Origin: Agromyces sp. CF514
Lineage (GTDB): Bacteria; Actinomycetota; Actinomycetes; Actinomycetales; Microbacteriaceae
Assembly (NCBI RefSeq): GCF_900113185.1
Contig: NZ_FOZD01000001.1
Span: 434,001-498,000 of the forward strand
Direction: 5' to 3'
DNA length: 64,000 bases
Shown here: positions 25,998-35,219 of the stretch, piece after piece
Layout: every line of letters starts with the position of its first letter
How positions within the stretch are numbered: position 1 is the first letter of the stretch
Translations under genes and position numbers: made by a program
The notes under the pieces: model-generated
Seen by the model: only the letters and a program-made list of their open reading frames with translations
Databases searched by the model: none
Told to the model about the DNA's origin: nothing

Positions 25998-26417
25998 ATG
26001 GACATCGCCTTCATCGCCGGGTTCGGGCCGATCGGCACGGCCGACTCCGCATCGCACGACTTCTGGGCGGGGGCGCTCGGCATCCCGTTCCACGAGAACG
26101 CGCCTGGGTACTTCCACACCGAAGACGTCGAAGGCGCCAAGGCGTTCGCCATCTGGCCGCTGAGCCAGGCCGCCGAGGCGACGTTCGGCACTCCCGTGTG
26201 GCCCGCCGACCGGCTGCGCCCGCAGGCGTGGGTCGAGTTCGACGTCGCGACCCCGGCAGCGGTCGCCGATGCGGTCGAGGAGCTGCGCGCGGCCGGCCAC
26301 GAGATCCTCGTCGGCGCGCACGAGGAGCCGTGGGGGCAGACGACCTCGCGCCTGATGAGCCCCGAGGGGCTGCTCGTGGGCGTCAGCTACACGCCCTGGA
26401 TGCACGAGCAGGGCTGA
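25998..26417 (+). CDS. VOC/glyoxalase-fold protein
   Basis: 139 residues, one beta-alpha-beta-beta-beta pair of modules: AFIAGFGPIGTADSASHDFWAGALGIPF, then VEFDVATPAAVADAVEELRAAGHEILVGAHEEPWGQTTSRLMSPEGLLVGVSY. The C-terminal E-PWGQ-T-R block is typical of VOC proteins that bind drugs (bleomycin-resistance-like) or do glyoxalase-type chemistry. Metal ligands are not complete, so binding is as likely as catalysis. It follows the WYL gene by 37 bp on the same strand, near an exporter, which hints at a detoxification role. Confidence 0.75.
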   Translation: MDIAFIAGFGPIGTADSASHDFWAGALGIPFHENAPGYFHTEDVEGAKAFAIWPLSQAAEATFGTPVWPADRLRPQAWVEFDVATPAAVADAVEELRAAGHEILVGAHEEPWGQTTSRLMSPEGLLVGVSYTPWMHEQG

Positions 26418-26454
26418 CTCGTTCGCCGCCCGCCCCGGGCAGAGCGCTCGAGCG

Positions 26455-26847
26455 TCAGTCCTGGCGCTCGAGCGTGCCGATCTCCGAGCCGTCCTGGTCG
26501 ATCACGGTCATCGTGTCGTCGGCGATGGTCGCCTGGCTCAGTCCCTCGAGCCAGGTGTCGACACCCTCGCAGGCCATGCGCGTCGAGGCGACGTCGTGGA
26601 ACTCCACGTGGTCGGACTCATCGACCGTCCAGCTGCCCGTCAGCCGGTTGCACCCGTCGGTGCCGGTGAGGCCGCCCCCGTCGGCGAGCACGAGCGAGGG
26701 CGCGGTCGTGTCGGACGTGTCGCCCCACGTGCCGGTCGGATCGACCGATCCGCCCCGATCATCGCCCTCTTCGCCGAGGCATCCCGACAGCGTGAGCACC
26801 GTCAAGACGGCGACAGCAGCGAATGCGACTCCCCGAAGTCCACTCAT
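26455..26847 (-). CDS. META-domain (HslJ-like) lipoprotein
   Basis: 130 residues. Signal peptide with lipobox LSGC (Cys23), so exported and lipidated. The rest matches the META/HslJ fold: GTWG, PSLVLADGGGLTGTDGCNRLTGSWTVDE with the family GxxGCN, and VASTRMACEG. The family is linked to heat-shock or antibiotic tolerance in E. coli HslJ, but its biochemical role is unknown. TAGCCT lies 6 nt before the ATG. Confidence 0.85.
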   Translation of the reverse strand: MSGLRGVAFAAVAVLTVLTLSGCLGEEGDDRGGSVDPTGTWGDTSDTTAPSLVLADGGGLTGTDGCNRLTGSWTVDESDHVEFHDVASTRMACEGVDTWLEGLSQATIADDTMTVIDQDGSEIGTLERQD

Positions 26848-26853
26848 GGTCGC

Positions 26854-26859
26854 AGGCTA
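26854..26859 (-). promoter_or_regulatory. -10 hexamer of the META lipoprotein gene
   Basis: TAGCCT on the minus strand, 6 nt before ATG 26847; leaderless-type. Confidence 0.5.
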
Positions 26860-26922
26860 TCCCCGTTCGGTGGTGGACCGCCAGAGCGTCGTCGCATGGG
26901 GCGTTCACGAGCGGAGCGTGCG

Positions 26923-27864
26923 CTACGACAGCCCGTCGCCCGCAGGCGTGGCCGTCGCGGCGGCCGCGCGGGCGAGCGCGTCGCGGCATGCGACCACGGC
27001 CGGGCGGGTGGCCGCGGCGAGGCGCGTCGAGGTGAAGATCTCGCGCTGCGGATGCCCCGGCAGGTCGACGAGCGCCACGCTCGGCGCCTCGCCGGCCCAC
27101 ACGAGGTCGGGCAGCAGCCCGACGGCGTTGCCCGTGCGGATGAGGCGGATGTGCGCCATCAGGTCGGCCGACTCGAACCGCACGTCGGGCTCGAACCCGG
27201 CGTCGCGGCAGAGCTGCTCGGCCCATTCGCGCGATGCCGTGCCGCGTGGTTCGAGCACCCACGGCATGCCGCTCGCGGCCGCGAGCATGCGGCTCGGGTC
27301 GGGGTCGCCGCGCGGCATCAGCCGGGTCGGGTGCGGCGGCAGCGCGAGGCGGATGGCGTCGCGCGCCAGCCGCACGCGGTCGAGCTCGTCGCGGTGCGCG
27401 CGCGTGTGGGCGGGGTACTGCTCGGCGATGACGAGGTCGAAGTCGCGGGCGGCGACCTCGAAGAGCCCGGCCTCCGGCTCGCGCTCGGTGACCTCGACGC
27501 GCAGGTTCGGGTGCTCGGCGCGCAGCAGCGTGAGCGCCTGCGGCACCATGGCGTGGGCCGCCGACTGGAACACGGCGATGCGCACCGTGCCGCCGACGTC
27601 GGTGAGCGACCGCGCGACATCCGCCTCGGCCTCCTCGAGCCGGTCGAGCACGGCGCGCGCGTGGCCGACGAGCAGTTCGGCCTGCGGCGTGAGCTGCACG
27701 CGGCGGCCGACCTGCACGAGCAGCGGCACGCCGGCCTCGCGCTCGAGCAGGCTGAGCTGCTGCGAGACCGAAGACGGGCTGTACGAGAGCGCCTCGGCGA
27801 CCGCGGAGAGCGTGCCGCGGTCGCTCAGCTCGACCAGCAGGCGCAGGCGTCGCACGTCGAGCAT
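26923..27864 (-). CDS. LysR family regulator next to putA
   Basis: 313 residues. N-terminal HTH: RRLRLLVELSDRGTLSAVAEALSYSPSSVSQQLSLLEREAGVPLLVQVGRRVQLTPQAELLV (about 5-67), then the two-lobed effector domain (VRIAVFQSAAHAMVPQAL onwards). GGAGG precedes the ATG. It is divergent from putA; an inverted repeat GAACC-N4-GGTTC (27897-27910) with the LysR T-N-A character lies in the gap. Likely a proline-responsive activator or repressor of putA, by position. Confidence 0.88.
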   Translation of the reverse strand: MLDVRRLRLLVELSDRGTLSAVAEALSYSPSSVSQQLSLLEREAGVPLLVQVGRRVQLTPQAELLVGHARAVLDRLEEAEADVARSLTDVGGTVRIAVFQSAAHAMVPQALTLLRAEHPNLRVEVTEREPEAGLFEVAARDFDLVIAEQYPAHTRAHRDELDRVRLARDAIRLALPPHPTRLMPRGDPDPSRMLAAASGMPWVLEPRGTASREWAEQLCRDAGFEPDVRFESADLMAHIRLIRTGNAVGLLPDLVWAGEAPSVALVDLPGHPQREIFTSTRLAAATRPAVVACRDALARAAAATATPAGDGLS

Positions 27865-27896
27865 GGGCGGCCTCCGGCATCCGATCTTCCGTCATC

Positions 27897-27910
27897 GAAC
27901 CATTCGGTTC
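27897..27910. promoter_or_regulatory. Putative LysR box GAACC-N4-GGTTC
   Basis: Inverted repeat in the 160-bp gap between the LysR gene and putA, inside an AT-richer stretch (27890-27950). Proposed site for the divergent regulator. Confidence 0.45.
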
Positions 27911-28024
27911 TGCTGAACAGTATCCATCGGATTCATTCGCTTTACCGAACGGATGTCACGGCGCACACTTAACCCGACAGGCGCAGCGAACCCCAGGGCG
28001 CCCGAAGCAAAGGACACTACCCTC

Positions 28025-31000
28025 GTGACCATGTCGGACCCCGCCACGCTCGCCACCCAGAGCACCGAACGCGTCGTCGCACTGGTGCGCCGCTGGCTCG
28101 CCGAGAGCGCCGAGTACCCCGCCGAAGTCTCCGCCGAGCGCCTCGCCGGCGTGCTGAAGGACCCCAACGGGCTCGCCTTCACGGTCGGCTTCGTCGACGG
28201 CGTCATGCGCCCCGAGGACCTCGGGGTCGCCGGGCGCAACCTCGCGCAGGTCGCGAGGCTGACCCCGAAGTTCCTGCCGTGGTACCTGCGCGCGGCGATC
28301 CGCCTCGGCGGCGTGTTCGCGCCCGTGCTGCCCTGGGTCGTCGTGCCCATCGCCCGCCGGGTGCTTCGTGCCATGGTCGGCCACCTCGTGCTCGACGCCA
28401 CGCCCGTCAAGCTCGGCCCGGCCATCGCGCACCTGCGCGAGTCGGGCAACCGCCTGAACCTGAACCTCCTCGGCGAGGCCGTGCTCGGTGAAGACGAGGC
28501 CGACCGCCGTCTCAAGGGAACCACCGAGTTCCTCGCGCGCGACGACGTCGACTACGTCTCGATCAAGGTCTCGAGCGTCGTCAGCCAGCTCTCGATGTGG
28601 TCGTTCGACGAGGCCGTCGCGAAGGTCGTCGCCAAGCTCACCCCGCTCTACGAGCTCGCCGCGAAGAACGAGGCCCGTGGCAAGGCCAAGTTCATCAACC
28701 TCGACATGGAGGAGTACCGCGACCTCGACCTGACGATCGCGGTCTTCACGGCGCTGCTCGACCAGCCGCAGCTGAAGCAGCTCGAGGCCGGCATCGTGCT
28801 CCAGACCTACCTGCCCGACGCGCTCGGCGCCATGCAGCAGCTGAACGAGTGGGCGACGCGTCGCCGCGCCGAGGGCGGGGCGCCCATCAAGGTGCGCGTC
28901 GTCAAGGGCGCCAACCTCGCCATGGAGCACGTCGACGCCGCGGTGCACGGCTGGCCGGTCGCCACCTACAGCACCAAGCAGGACTCCGATACCAACTACA
29001 AGCGCGTGCTGCGCTGGTCGATGACCCCCGAGCGCACGGATGCCGTCAAGCTCGGCATCGCCGGCCACAACCTGTTCGACGTGGCCGACGCCTGGGTCAC
29101 CGCCGTCGACCGCGGCGTCACCTCCCGCGTCGAGTTCGAGATGCTGCTCGGCATGGCGACCGGACAGGCCGAGGCCGTTCGCGGCGACGTCGGCAACCTG
29201 CTCCTCTACACGCCCGTCGTGAACCCGAGCGAGTTCGACGTCGCGATCGCCTACCTCGTGCGCCGCCTCGAAGAGAACGCGAGCCAGGAGAACTTCATGT
29301 CGGCCGTGTTCGACCTCGCGTCGAACGCCCGGCTCTTCGACCGCGAGCAGGCGCGCTACCTCGCCTCGCTCGCGGCGCTCGAGGCCGATGTCGACCCGTC
29401 GGCGGCGCCCGCCCCGAACCGCGTGCAGAACCGGCGCACCGAGTGGACCGAGGAGTCCTTCGCCGCGGCCATGGCGCCGAAGGACGCACCCGCGCCCGGC
29501 GCCGAGCACGAGGGCGATGAGTCGCTCACGAGCGTGGTGCTCGGCATCCGTCGCGGCAGCCTGGGCGACGGTCTCGACGCGTTCGACGGCGCGACGGCAC
29601 TCGACGGCGTCCCGGCGCCTCAGGGGTCCGGCGTGACGCCCGGATTCACGAACGAGCCCGACACCGACCCTGCGCTCGCTGCGAACCGCGACTGGGGTCG
29701 CCGCATCCTCGCGCGGGTTCCCGAGTCGCGTCTGGGCATCGACACGATCGCCGCCGCGCGCGTCGACGACGCCGCCACCCTCGACCACGTCGTCGCCGTC
29801 GCCGCCGAGCGCGGCCGTGCGTGGGGGCAGCTCTCGGGCGACGAGCGCGCAGCCGTACTGCACCGCGCGGGACTCTCGCTCGCCGCGAACCGCGACCGCC
29901 TCATCGAGGTCATGGCCGCGGAGACCGGCAAGACCATCGCCGAGGCCGACCCCGAGATCAGCGAGGCGATCGACTTCGCGCACTACTACGCCGAGCGAGC
30001 CCGCGAGCTCGACCACGTGCAGGGCGCCGAGTTCGTGCCGTCGAAGGTCACCGTGGTGACCCCGCCGTGGAACTTCCCGGTCGCGATCGCGGCCGGCGGC
30101 GTGCTCGCCGCGCTCGCCGCCGGCTCGGCCGTCGTCATCAAGCCCGCGAAGCTCGCGCAGCGCTCGGGCGCCGTCATGGTCGAGGCGCTGTGGGAGGCCG
30201 GCATCCCGCGCGACCTGCTCGTGCTCGTCGACCTCGCCCAGCGCGATCTCGGCAGCCGACTCGTCAGCCACCGCTCCGTCGACCGGGTGATCCTCACCGG
30301 CGCGTACGAGACGGCGAAGCTGTTCCGCTCGTTCCGGCCCGACCTGCCGCTGCTCGCCGAGACGAGCGGCAAGAACGCCATCATCGTGACCCCGTCGGCA
30401 GACCTCGACCTCGCGGCATCCGATGTCGTGAAGAGCGCCTTCGGCCACGCGGGCCAGAAGTGCTCGGCCGCGTCGCTCGTGATCCTCGTCGGTTCGGTCG
30501 CGAAGTCGGAGCGCTTCATGCGCCAGCTCGTCGACGCGACGATGTCGCTCAAGGTCGGCTGGCCCGAGCACGCGACCAGCCAGATGGGCCCGCTCGTCGA
30601 GCCCGCGAACGGCAAGCTCGAGCACGCGCTCACGCAGCTCGGCATCGGCGAGGAGTGGCTCGTCGAGCCCAAGCGTCTGGACGGCACGGGCCGGCTCTGG
30701 TCTCCGGGCGTGCGCACCGGCGTCGCGCCCGGCTCGTACTTCCACCTCACCGAGTTCTTCGGCCCGGTGCTCGGCGTCATGCACGCGAAGAACCTCGACG
30801 AGGCGATCCGCATGCAGAACGCCGTCGACTACGGCCTCACCGCGGGCCTGCACTCGCTCGACTCCGAAGAGGTCGCGACCTGGCTCGACCGGGTCGAGGC
30901 CGGCAACCTCTACGTCAACCGCGGCATCACGGGCGCGATCGTGCAGCGCCAGCCGTTCGGCGGCTGGAAGCGCTCGGCCGTGGGTGCCGGCTCCAAGGCC

Positions 31001-31672
31001 GGCGGCCCGAACTACCTGTTCGGCCTCGGCGACTGGGTGCCCCAGCACGACGCCACGTCGGGCTCGCTGCACCTGCGCGGGCTCGAGAAGCGCGTCTCCG
31101 AGGTCATCGAGGCCTCGCAGTCCTCGCTCGACTTCGAGTCGTTCGAGGTGCTCCGCCGCTCGGCGCTGTCCGACCAGATCGCGTGGACCGAGGAGTACGC
31201 GACCGTCAAGGACGTCTCGGGCGTCGGCGTCGAGCGCAACCTCTTCCGCTACCGCTCGCTGCCCGTCACGATCCGCATCGGCGAGGCCGCGACACTCGGC
31301 GAGGGCCTCCGGGTGATCGCGGCCGGCGTGCTCGCCGGTTCGGCCCTGCGCGTCTCGACCGCGCACGACCTGCCGAAGGGCGTCGCGCAGCTGCTCGGCG
31401 CGAAGAACGTCGACATCACCCGCGAGGGCGACGCCGCGTGGCTCTCACGGGTCTCGAAGAAGGGCGTCGGCGCCTCGCGCGTGCGCATGGTCGGCGGTAA
31501 CCCGGTCGCGCTCGCGGTCGCGCTCGAGGGCACTCCGGATGTCGCGGTCTGGTCGCACCGGGCCACCCCGTCGGGTCGCGTCGAGCTGCTGCCGTTCCTG
31601 CACGAGCAGGCGATCTCGATCACGAACCACCGGTTCGGCAACCCGACGACGATCACCGACGGCGTCATCTGA
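28025..31672 (+). CDS. putA: Bifunctional proline dehydrogenase / glutamate semialdehyde dehydrogenase
   Basis: 1215 residues from GTG 28025, which AAAGGA at 28009-28014 serves with 10-nt spacing (ATG 28031 is the alternative). The proline dehydrogenase barrel spans about 60-440 with LNLNLLGEAVLGEDEA, VSIKVSSVVSQ, VRVVKGANLAMEH and STKQDSDTNYKRVL. The aldehyde dehydrogenase spans about 550-1010 with VVTPPWNFPVAIAAGG, LLAETSGKNAIIV (Glu near 778) and GHAGQKCSAASLVIL (catalytic Cys near 812). A C-terminal domain of about 200 residues follows. It oxidises proline to glutamate with FAD and NAD, channelling the intermediate. No N-terminal DNA-binding domain is present, so regulation falls to the divergent LysR protein. 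Confidence 0.95.
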   Translation: MTMSDPATLATQSTERVVALVRRWLAESAEYPAEVSAERLAGVLKDPNGLAFTVGFVDGVMRPEDLGVAGRNLAQVARLTPKFLPWYLRAAIRLGGVFAPVLPWVVVPIARRVLRAMVGHLVLDATPVKLGPAIAHLRESGNRLNLNLLGEAVLGEDEADRRLKGTTEFLARDDVDYVSIKVSSVVSQLSMWSFDEAVAKVVAKLTPLYELAAKNEARGKAKFINLDMEEYRDLDLTIAVFTALLDQPQLKQLEAGIVLQTYLPDALGAMQQLNEWATRRRAEGGAPIKVRVVKGANLAMEHVDAAVHGWPVATYSTKQDSDTNYKRVLRWSMTPERTDAVKLGIAGHNLFDVADAWVTAVDRGVTSRVEFEMLLGMATGQAEAVRGDVGNLLLYTPVVNPSEFDVAIAYLVRRLEENASQENFMSAVFDLASNARLFDREQARYLASLAALEADVDPSAAPAPNRVQNRRTEWTEESFAAAMAPKDAPAPGAEHEGDESLTSVVLGIRRGSLGDGLDAFDGATALDGVPAPQGSGVTPGFTNEPDTDPALAANRDWGRRILARVPESRLGIDTIAAARVDDAATLDHVVAVAAERGRAWGQLSGDERAAVLHRAGLSLAANRDRLIEVMAAETGKTIAEADPEISEAIDFAHYYAERARELDHVQGAEFVPSKVTVVTPPWNFPVAIAAGGVLAALAAGSAVVIKPAKLAQRSGAVMVEALWEAGIPRDLLVLVDLAQRDLGSRLVSHRSVDRVILTGAYETAKLFRSFRPDLPLLAETSGKNAIIVTPSADLDLAASDVVKSAFGHAGQKCSAASLVILVGSVAKSERFMRQLVDATMSLKVGWPEHATSQMGPLVEPANGKLEHALTQLGIGEEWLVEPKRLDGTGRLWSPGVRTGVAPGSYFHLTEFFGPVLGVMHAKNLDEAIRMQNAVDYGLTAGLHSLDSEEVATWLDRVEAGNLYVNRGITGAIVQRQPFGGWKRSAVGAGSKAGGPNYLFGLGDWVPQHDATSGSLHLRGLEKRVSEVIEASQSSLDFESFEVLRRSALSDQIAWTEEYATVKDVSGVGVERNLFRYRSLPVTIRIGEAATLGEGLRVIAAGVLAGSALRVSTAHDLPKGVAQLLGAKNVDITREGDAAWLSRVSKKGVGASRVRMVGGNPVALAVALEGTPDVAVWSHRATPSGRVELLPFLHEQAISITNHRFGNPTTITDGVI

Positions 31673-31690
31673 CCGTCGCCTGAGGCGCCT

Positions 31691-31723
31691 GCGCGCGGCA
31701 TCCGTCGATCGGATGTCGCGCGC
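31691..31723 (+). terminator. Hairpin terminator after putA
   Basis: Arms GCGCGCGGCATCCG (31691-31704) and CGGATGTCGCGCGC (31710-31723) pair with one G-T mismatch around a 5-nt loop. Lies between putA and the convergent protease-like gene. Confidence 0.65.
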
Positions 31724-31764
31724 GGCCGTTCTCGTGTCGCCGCCACGCGGTCGGCCGGTGGGGG

Positions 31765-32241
31765 TCAGCGCCCGCGGTTCTGGCGACGGACGCCGCGCGG
31801 CGCCCGCCCGCCGAGGAACGACTCCCCGGATGCCACGAGGAACCCGTTGCGCAGCGCCTCGCGCCCGATGAGCATGCGGAATCCCATCTCGTCGCGGTTG
31901 CTCAGCGTGACCTCCGCCTGCATCTCGCGGCCGAGCAGCACGATGTCGAGCAGCACCACGATGCGCTCCTCGGAGTGGCCCGACGAGCTGCGCACGGCCC
32001 GACGGTCGTGCACGCGCGACTCGACGACGACGGCGTCTTCGTCGGAGTTCTGCCACGGCTGCACCCCGAAGCGGACCCATGGCTCGCCGTCGCGCTCGAA
32101 CTCCTCGACGTCGAACGCGTGCAGCGACGACGACCGTGCTCCGGTGTCGAGCTTCACCTTGATCCACTCGACGCCGATCTCGGGAAGGCTCGCCCACTCG
32201 CGCCATCCGGCGATGGTGCTTGAATGGTCTGGCTCTCTCAT
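31765..32241 (-). CDS. RimB-like retropepsin-type protease (RimK/LysX-associated)
   Basis: 158 residues matching the family called ATP-dependent zinc protease or RimB: GWREWASLPEIGVEWIKVKLDTGARSSSLHAFDVEEFERDG holds the D-T-G-A aspartic-protease-like motif (Asp about 32), and RRAVRSSSGHSEERIVVLLDI and EMGFRMLIGREAL are the other conserved blocks. In Pseudomonas the RimA-RimB-RimK trio controls glutamate tails on ribosomal protein S6, with RimB acting on RimK's product. Here it is divergent from a RimK-type ligase whose start lies only 27 bp away, a conserved functional pair. Confidence 0.85.
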   Translation of the reverse strand: MREPDHSSTIAGWREWASLPEIGVEWIKVKLDTGARSSSLHAFDVEEFERDGEPWVRFGVQPWQNSDEDAVVVESRVHDRRAVRSSSGHSEERIVVLLDIVLLGREMQAEVTLSNRDEMGFRMLIGREALRNGFLVASGESFLGGRAPRGVRRQNRGR

Positions 32242-32268
32242 CTCGACCCATCATGGCAGGGGCTCACT

Positions 32269-33459
32269 TTGAAACTGGCGATTCTCTCGCGTGCCCCGCA
32301 GGCGTACTCCACCCAACGACTCCGTGCGGCGGCGCTCCAGCGCGGTCACCAGGTCAAGGTGCTGAACACCCTGCGGTTCGCGATCGACCTCGCCGGCGCA
32401 GAGCCCGACCTGCAGTACCGCGGTCGTCCGCTGAGCGACTACGACGCGATCCTGCCGCGCATCGGCAACTCGATCACGTACTTCGGCACGGCCGTGGTGC
32501 GCCAGTTCGAGCAGATGGACGTCTACACGCCGAACACCGCCAACGGCATCTCGAACGCGCGCGACAAGCTGCGCGCGAACCAGATCCTGTCGCGTCACAA
32601 CATCGCGCTGCCGCCTACGTCGTTCGTGCGCAATCGCGCCGACGTTCGCCAGGCGATCGAGCTCGTCGGCGGTGCGCCCGTCGTCATCAAGCTGCTCGAG
32701 GGCACGCAGGGCATCGGCGTGATCCTCGCTCCCCAGGTCAAGGTCGCCGAGGCCATCATCGAGACGCTGCACTCCACGAAGCAGAACGTGCTGATCCAGA
32801 AGTTCATCGCCGAGAGCCGCGGCCGAGACATCCGTGCGCTCGTCGTCGGCGACCGCGTGGTCGCGGCCATGCGACGGGTCGCGAACGGCGACGAGTTCCG
32901 CTCGAACGTGCACCGCGGCGGCAGCGTCGAGCCGGTCGAACTGACGCCCGAGTACGAGCTCGCAGCCGTGCGGTCGGCGCAGATCATGGGGCTCAAGGTC
33001 GCGGGCGTCGACATGCTCGAGGGCAACGACGGCCCGCTCGTCATGGAGGTCAACTCGTCGCCCGGCCTGCAGGGCATCGAGACGGCCACGAACCTCGACG
33101 TCGCGGGCGCGATCATCGACTACATGGCCAATCAGGTCGCGTTCCCCGAGATCGACGTGCGCCAGCGCCTCACCGTCTCGACGGGCTACGGCGTGGCCGA
33201 ACTGCTCGTGCACGGCAACGCCGACCTCGTGGGCAAGACGCTCGGCGAATCGGGCCTCTGGGAGCGCGACATCACGGTGCTCACGCTGCACCGAGGCACG
33301 AACGTGATCCCGAACCCGCGAAAGGGCGTGCTGCTCGAGTCGGGCGACCGCCTGCTCTGCTTCGGCCGCCTCGAGGAGATGCGGTCGATGATCCCCGAGC
33401 GCCGCAAGCGCCGCGCCAAGGTGCGCCGCCTGCCGAAGGAGCCCATCCCCGAGGGGTGA
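32269..33459 (+). CDS. rimK: RimK-type glutamate ligase fused to an RCK_C domain
   Basis: 396 residues from TTG 32269. The start is chosen because MKLAILSRAP is the family N-terminus and GGCAGGGG precedes it; an upstream GTG 32224 would overlap the divergent gene. ATP-grasp ligase about 1-290: LPRIGNSITYFG, YTPNTANGISNARDKL, PVVIKLLEGTQGIGVILA (ATP loop), IAESRGRDIRALVVGDRVVAAMRR and VMEVNSSPGLQGIE (Mg site). Residues about 305-380 (GYGVAELLVHGNADLVGKTL, GVLLESGDRLLCFGRLEEM) resemble a TrkA-C/RCK_C ligand-binding domain, absent from the E. coli enzyme (about 300 residues). RimK adds glutamates to ribosomal protein S6 or makes related peptides; the fused domain suggests control by a small ligand. 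Confidence 0.85.
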   Translation: MKLAILSRAPQAYSTQRLRAAALQRGHQVKVLNTLRFAIDLAGAEPDLQYRGRPLSDYDAILPRIGNSITYFGTAVVRQFEQMDVYTPNTANGISNARDKLRANQILSRHNIALPPTSFVRNRADVRQAIELVGGAPVVIKLLEGTQGIGVILAPQVKVAEAIIETLHSTKQNVLIQKFIAESRGRDIRALVVGDRVVAAMRRVANGDEFRSNVHRGGSVEPVELTPEYELAAVRSAQIMGLKVAGVDMLEGNDGPLVMEVNSSPGLQGIETATNLDVAGAIIDYMANQVAFPEIDVRQRLTVSTGYGVAELLVHGNADLVGKTLGESGLWERDITVLTLHRGTNVIPNPRKGVLLESGDRLLCFGRLEEMRSMIPERRKRRAKVRRLPKEPIPEG

Positions 33460-33546
33460 GCGAGCGGATGCCGGTGGCCGGCCTCGCACGCCGGCGTCGT
33501 GCCGCCGCGCGGTCGTGCCGCAGCCGCACGGGGCCCGAGTCGCTGC

Positions 33547-35100
33547 TCAGATCCCGCCGTCGATGGATCGCTGGTAGTCGGAGGGCTCCTCGGGCACGAG
33601 CACGGGCGTCTCGCGGTTGAGGCTCTCGCCGCGGAAGAACGCCTTCGCGCGCGGGAACATGAACCAGATCACCATGAGCACGACGCCGAGCGCGAGCGAC
33701 CCGATGCCGATCACGAACGTTCCGCCGATGCCGAGCAGCACGGTGTAGCCGTAGTCGACGTCGAACATGTCGATCGCCGACTGCACGAACGCGTAGGTCA
33801 GCAGGAGCGCCCCGAGCAGCGGGAGCAGGCCCTTGTAGAAGAAGTTGCGCGCCGACGTGAAGAGCTCGCGGCGGTAGTACCAGACGCACGCGTACCCGGT
33901 GATGGCGTAGTAGAAGGCGATCGCAAGGCCGAGCGACAGGATGCTGTCCTGCAGCAGCGAGTCGCTGATGAGCGCCATGCCGACGAAGAACACGGTCGCG
34001 ACGACGCCCATGACGAGCGTGGAGAACGACGGGGTCTTGTACCGGGGGTGCACCGTGGCGAACCGGCGGGGGAGCGCCTTGTAGGCGGCCATCGCGAGCG
34101 TGCCGCGTGCGGTCGGCAGGATGGTCGTCTGCGTCGACGACACGGCCGAGATGAGCACGGCGACCACGAGCATCCACCCGAACGGTCCGAGCAGGCCGTC
34201 CTTGATCGCGAGGAAGAAGTCGTCGGCGTTCGCCTCGTTGCCGAGCCCCGAACCCGACGAGCCGAGACCCGCGTACATCATGGCGGCGACGGTCACGCCG
34301 ACGTAGGTGACGAGCAGGATGACGGTCGTGAGCAGCGCGGCGCGGCCCGGGATGCGCTTCGGGTCCTTGGTCTCCTCGTTGAGCGCGAGGCACGTGTCCC
34401 AGCCCCAGTAGATGAAGAGCGCGAGCAGCGTGGCCTCCACGAAGCCGTGCCAGTCGGTCAGGGCGAACGGGTTGAACCACTGCCAGTCGAACGCGGTCGC
34501 GCCGGGGGCCTCGCCCGAGAAGTACTGCCAGAGGGCGGCGACGACGAAGATCGCGAGTGCGACGTACTGGATGCCGAGCAGGATGTTCTGGATGCGCTCG
34601 CCGAGTTCGACGCCGCGCCAGCTGACCCAGGTCATCGCCGCGATGAAGGCGACACCCGTCGCCGTGACGACGACCGCGTTCTCGGCGAGCGAGCCGTCGC
34701 CGATGAGCGACCAGAAGTAGATGCCGGCGATCTGCGCCAGGTTGGCGAGCACGACCATGCCGGCCACAGCGACGCCCCAGCCGCCCATCCAGCCGACCCA
34801 CGGGCCGAACGCCTTGGTGCCCCACGTGAACGTGGTGCCGCAATCGGGGATCTCGTGGTTGAGCTCGCGGTAGGCGAAGGCGATGAACAGCATCGGGATG
34901 AAGGCGATGACGAAGACGACGGGCGCCTGGGCGCCCGCGGCGAGCACGACGAACCCGAGGGTCGCGACGAGCGAGTAGACGGGCGCGGTCGAGGCCAGAC
35001 CGATGACGGTCGACCCCCAGAGCCCGAGCGTGCCGACGGCGAGTCCCTTGCCGTCGGACCGGGACATGTCGATCGGTGTGGTCGGGGTTCCTGCAGCCAT
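33547..35100 (-). CDS. APC family amino-acid permease
   Basis: 517 residues with about 12 membrane helices. Signatures: LGLWGSTVIGLASTAPVYSLVATLGF, YRELNHEIPDCGTTFTWGTKAFGPWVGWMGGWG and YWGWDTCLALNEETKDPKRIPGRAALLTT. It has the same build as the permease at 20397-21977, including the YWGWD-NEET block, so the two are paralogues. Substrate probably an amino acid or amine. TAGCTT 6 nt before ATG 35100 marks a leaderless-type start. No linked enzyme: the ligase gene ends 87 bp from it on the opposite strand. Confidence 0.88.
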   Translation of the reverse strand: MAAGTPTTPIDMSRSDGKGLAVGTLGLWGSTVIGLASTAPVYSLVATLGFVVLAAGAQAPVVFVIAFIPMLFIAFAYRELNHEIPDCGTTFTWGTKAFGPWVGWMGGWGVAVAGMVVLANLAQIAGIYFWSLIGDGSLAENAVVVTATGVAFIAAMTWVSWRGVELGERIQNILLGIQYVALAIFVVAALWQYFSGEAPGATAFDWQWFNPFALTDWHGFVEATLLALFIYWGWDTCLALNEETKDPKRIPGRAALLTTVILLVTYVGVTVAAMMYAGLGSSGSGLGNEANADDFFLAIKDGLLGPFGWMLVVAVLISAVSSTQTTILPTARGTLAMAAYKALPRRFATVHPRYKTPSFSTLVMGVVATVFFVGMALISDSLLQDSILSLGLAIAFYYAITGYACVWYYRRELFTSARNFFYKGLLPLLGALLLTYAFVQSAIDMFDVDYGYTVLLGIGGTFVIGIGSLALGVVLMVIWFMFPRAKAFFRGESLNRETPVLVPEEPSDYQRSIDGGI

Positions 35101-35106
35101 GTTCAG

Positions 35107-35112
35107 AAGCTA
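35107..35112 (-). promoter_or_regulatory. -10 hexamer of the APC permease gene
   Basis: TAGCTT on the minus strand, 6 nt before ATG 35100; leaderless-type. Confidence 0.5.
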
Positions 35113-35207
35113 GGCTTGTCCGCCCGCGGCGGTCAAGGGCAGCGCCATACGGCCTGTCCTCGATTCGGCCGCATCCGCAACGGGTCGTCGGGCGGACGCC
35201 GGCGGGG

Positions 35208-35213
35208 TAACGT
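35208..35213 (+). promoter_or_regulatory. -10 hexamer of the anion permease gene
   Basis: TAACGT, 6 nt before GTG 35220; leaderless-type and supports the GTG. Confidence 0.5.
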
Positions 35214-35219
35214 CGTGCG

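Noticed and set aside
27956..31366. An 1136-codon frame antisense to putA
   Set aside because: No domain is recognisable, its composition is that of a GC-driven shadow, and putA is certain.
33460..33546. A small gene in the gap after rimK
   Set aside because: No start with a ribosome binding site and too short; it holds only a CGGATGC motif and filler.
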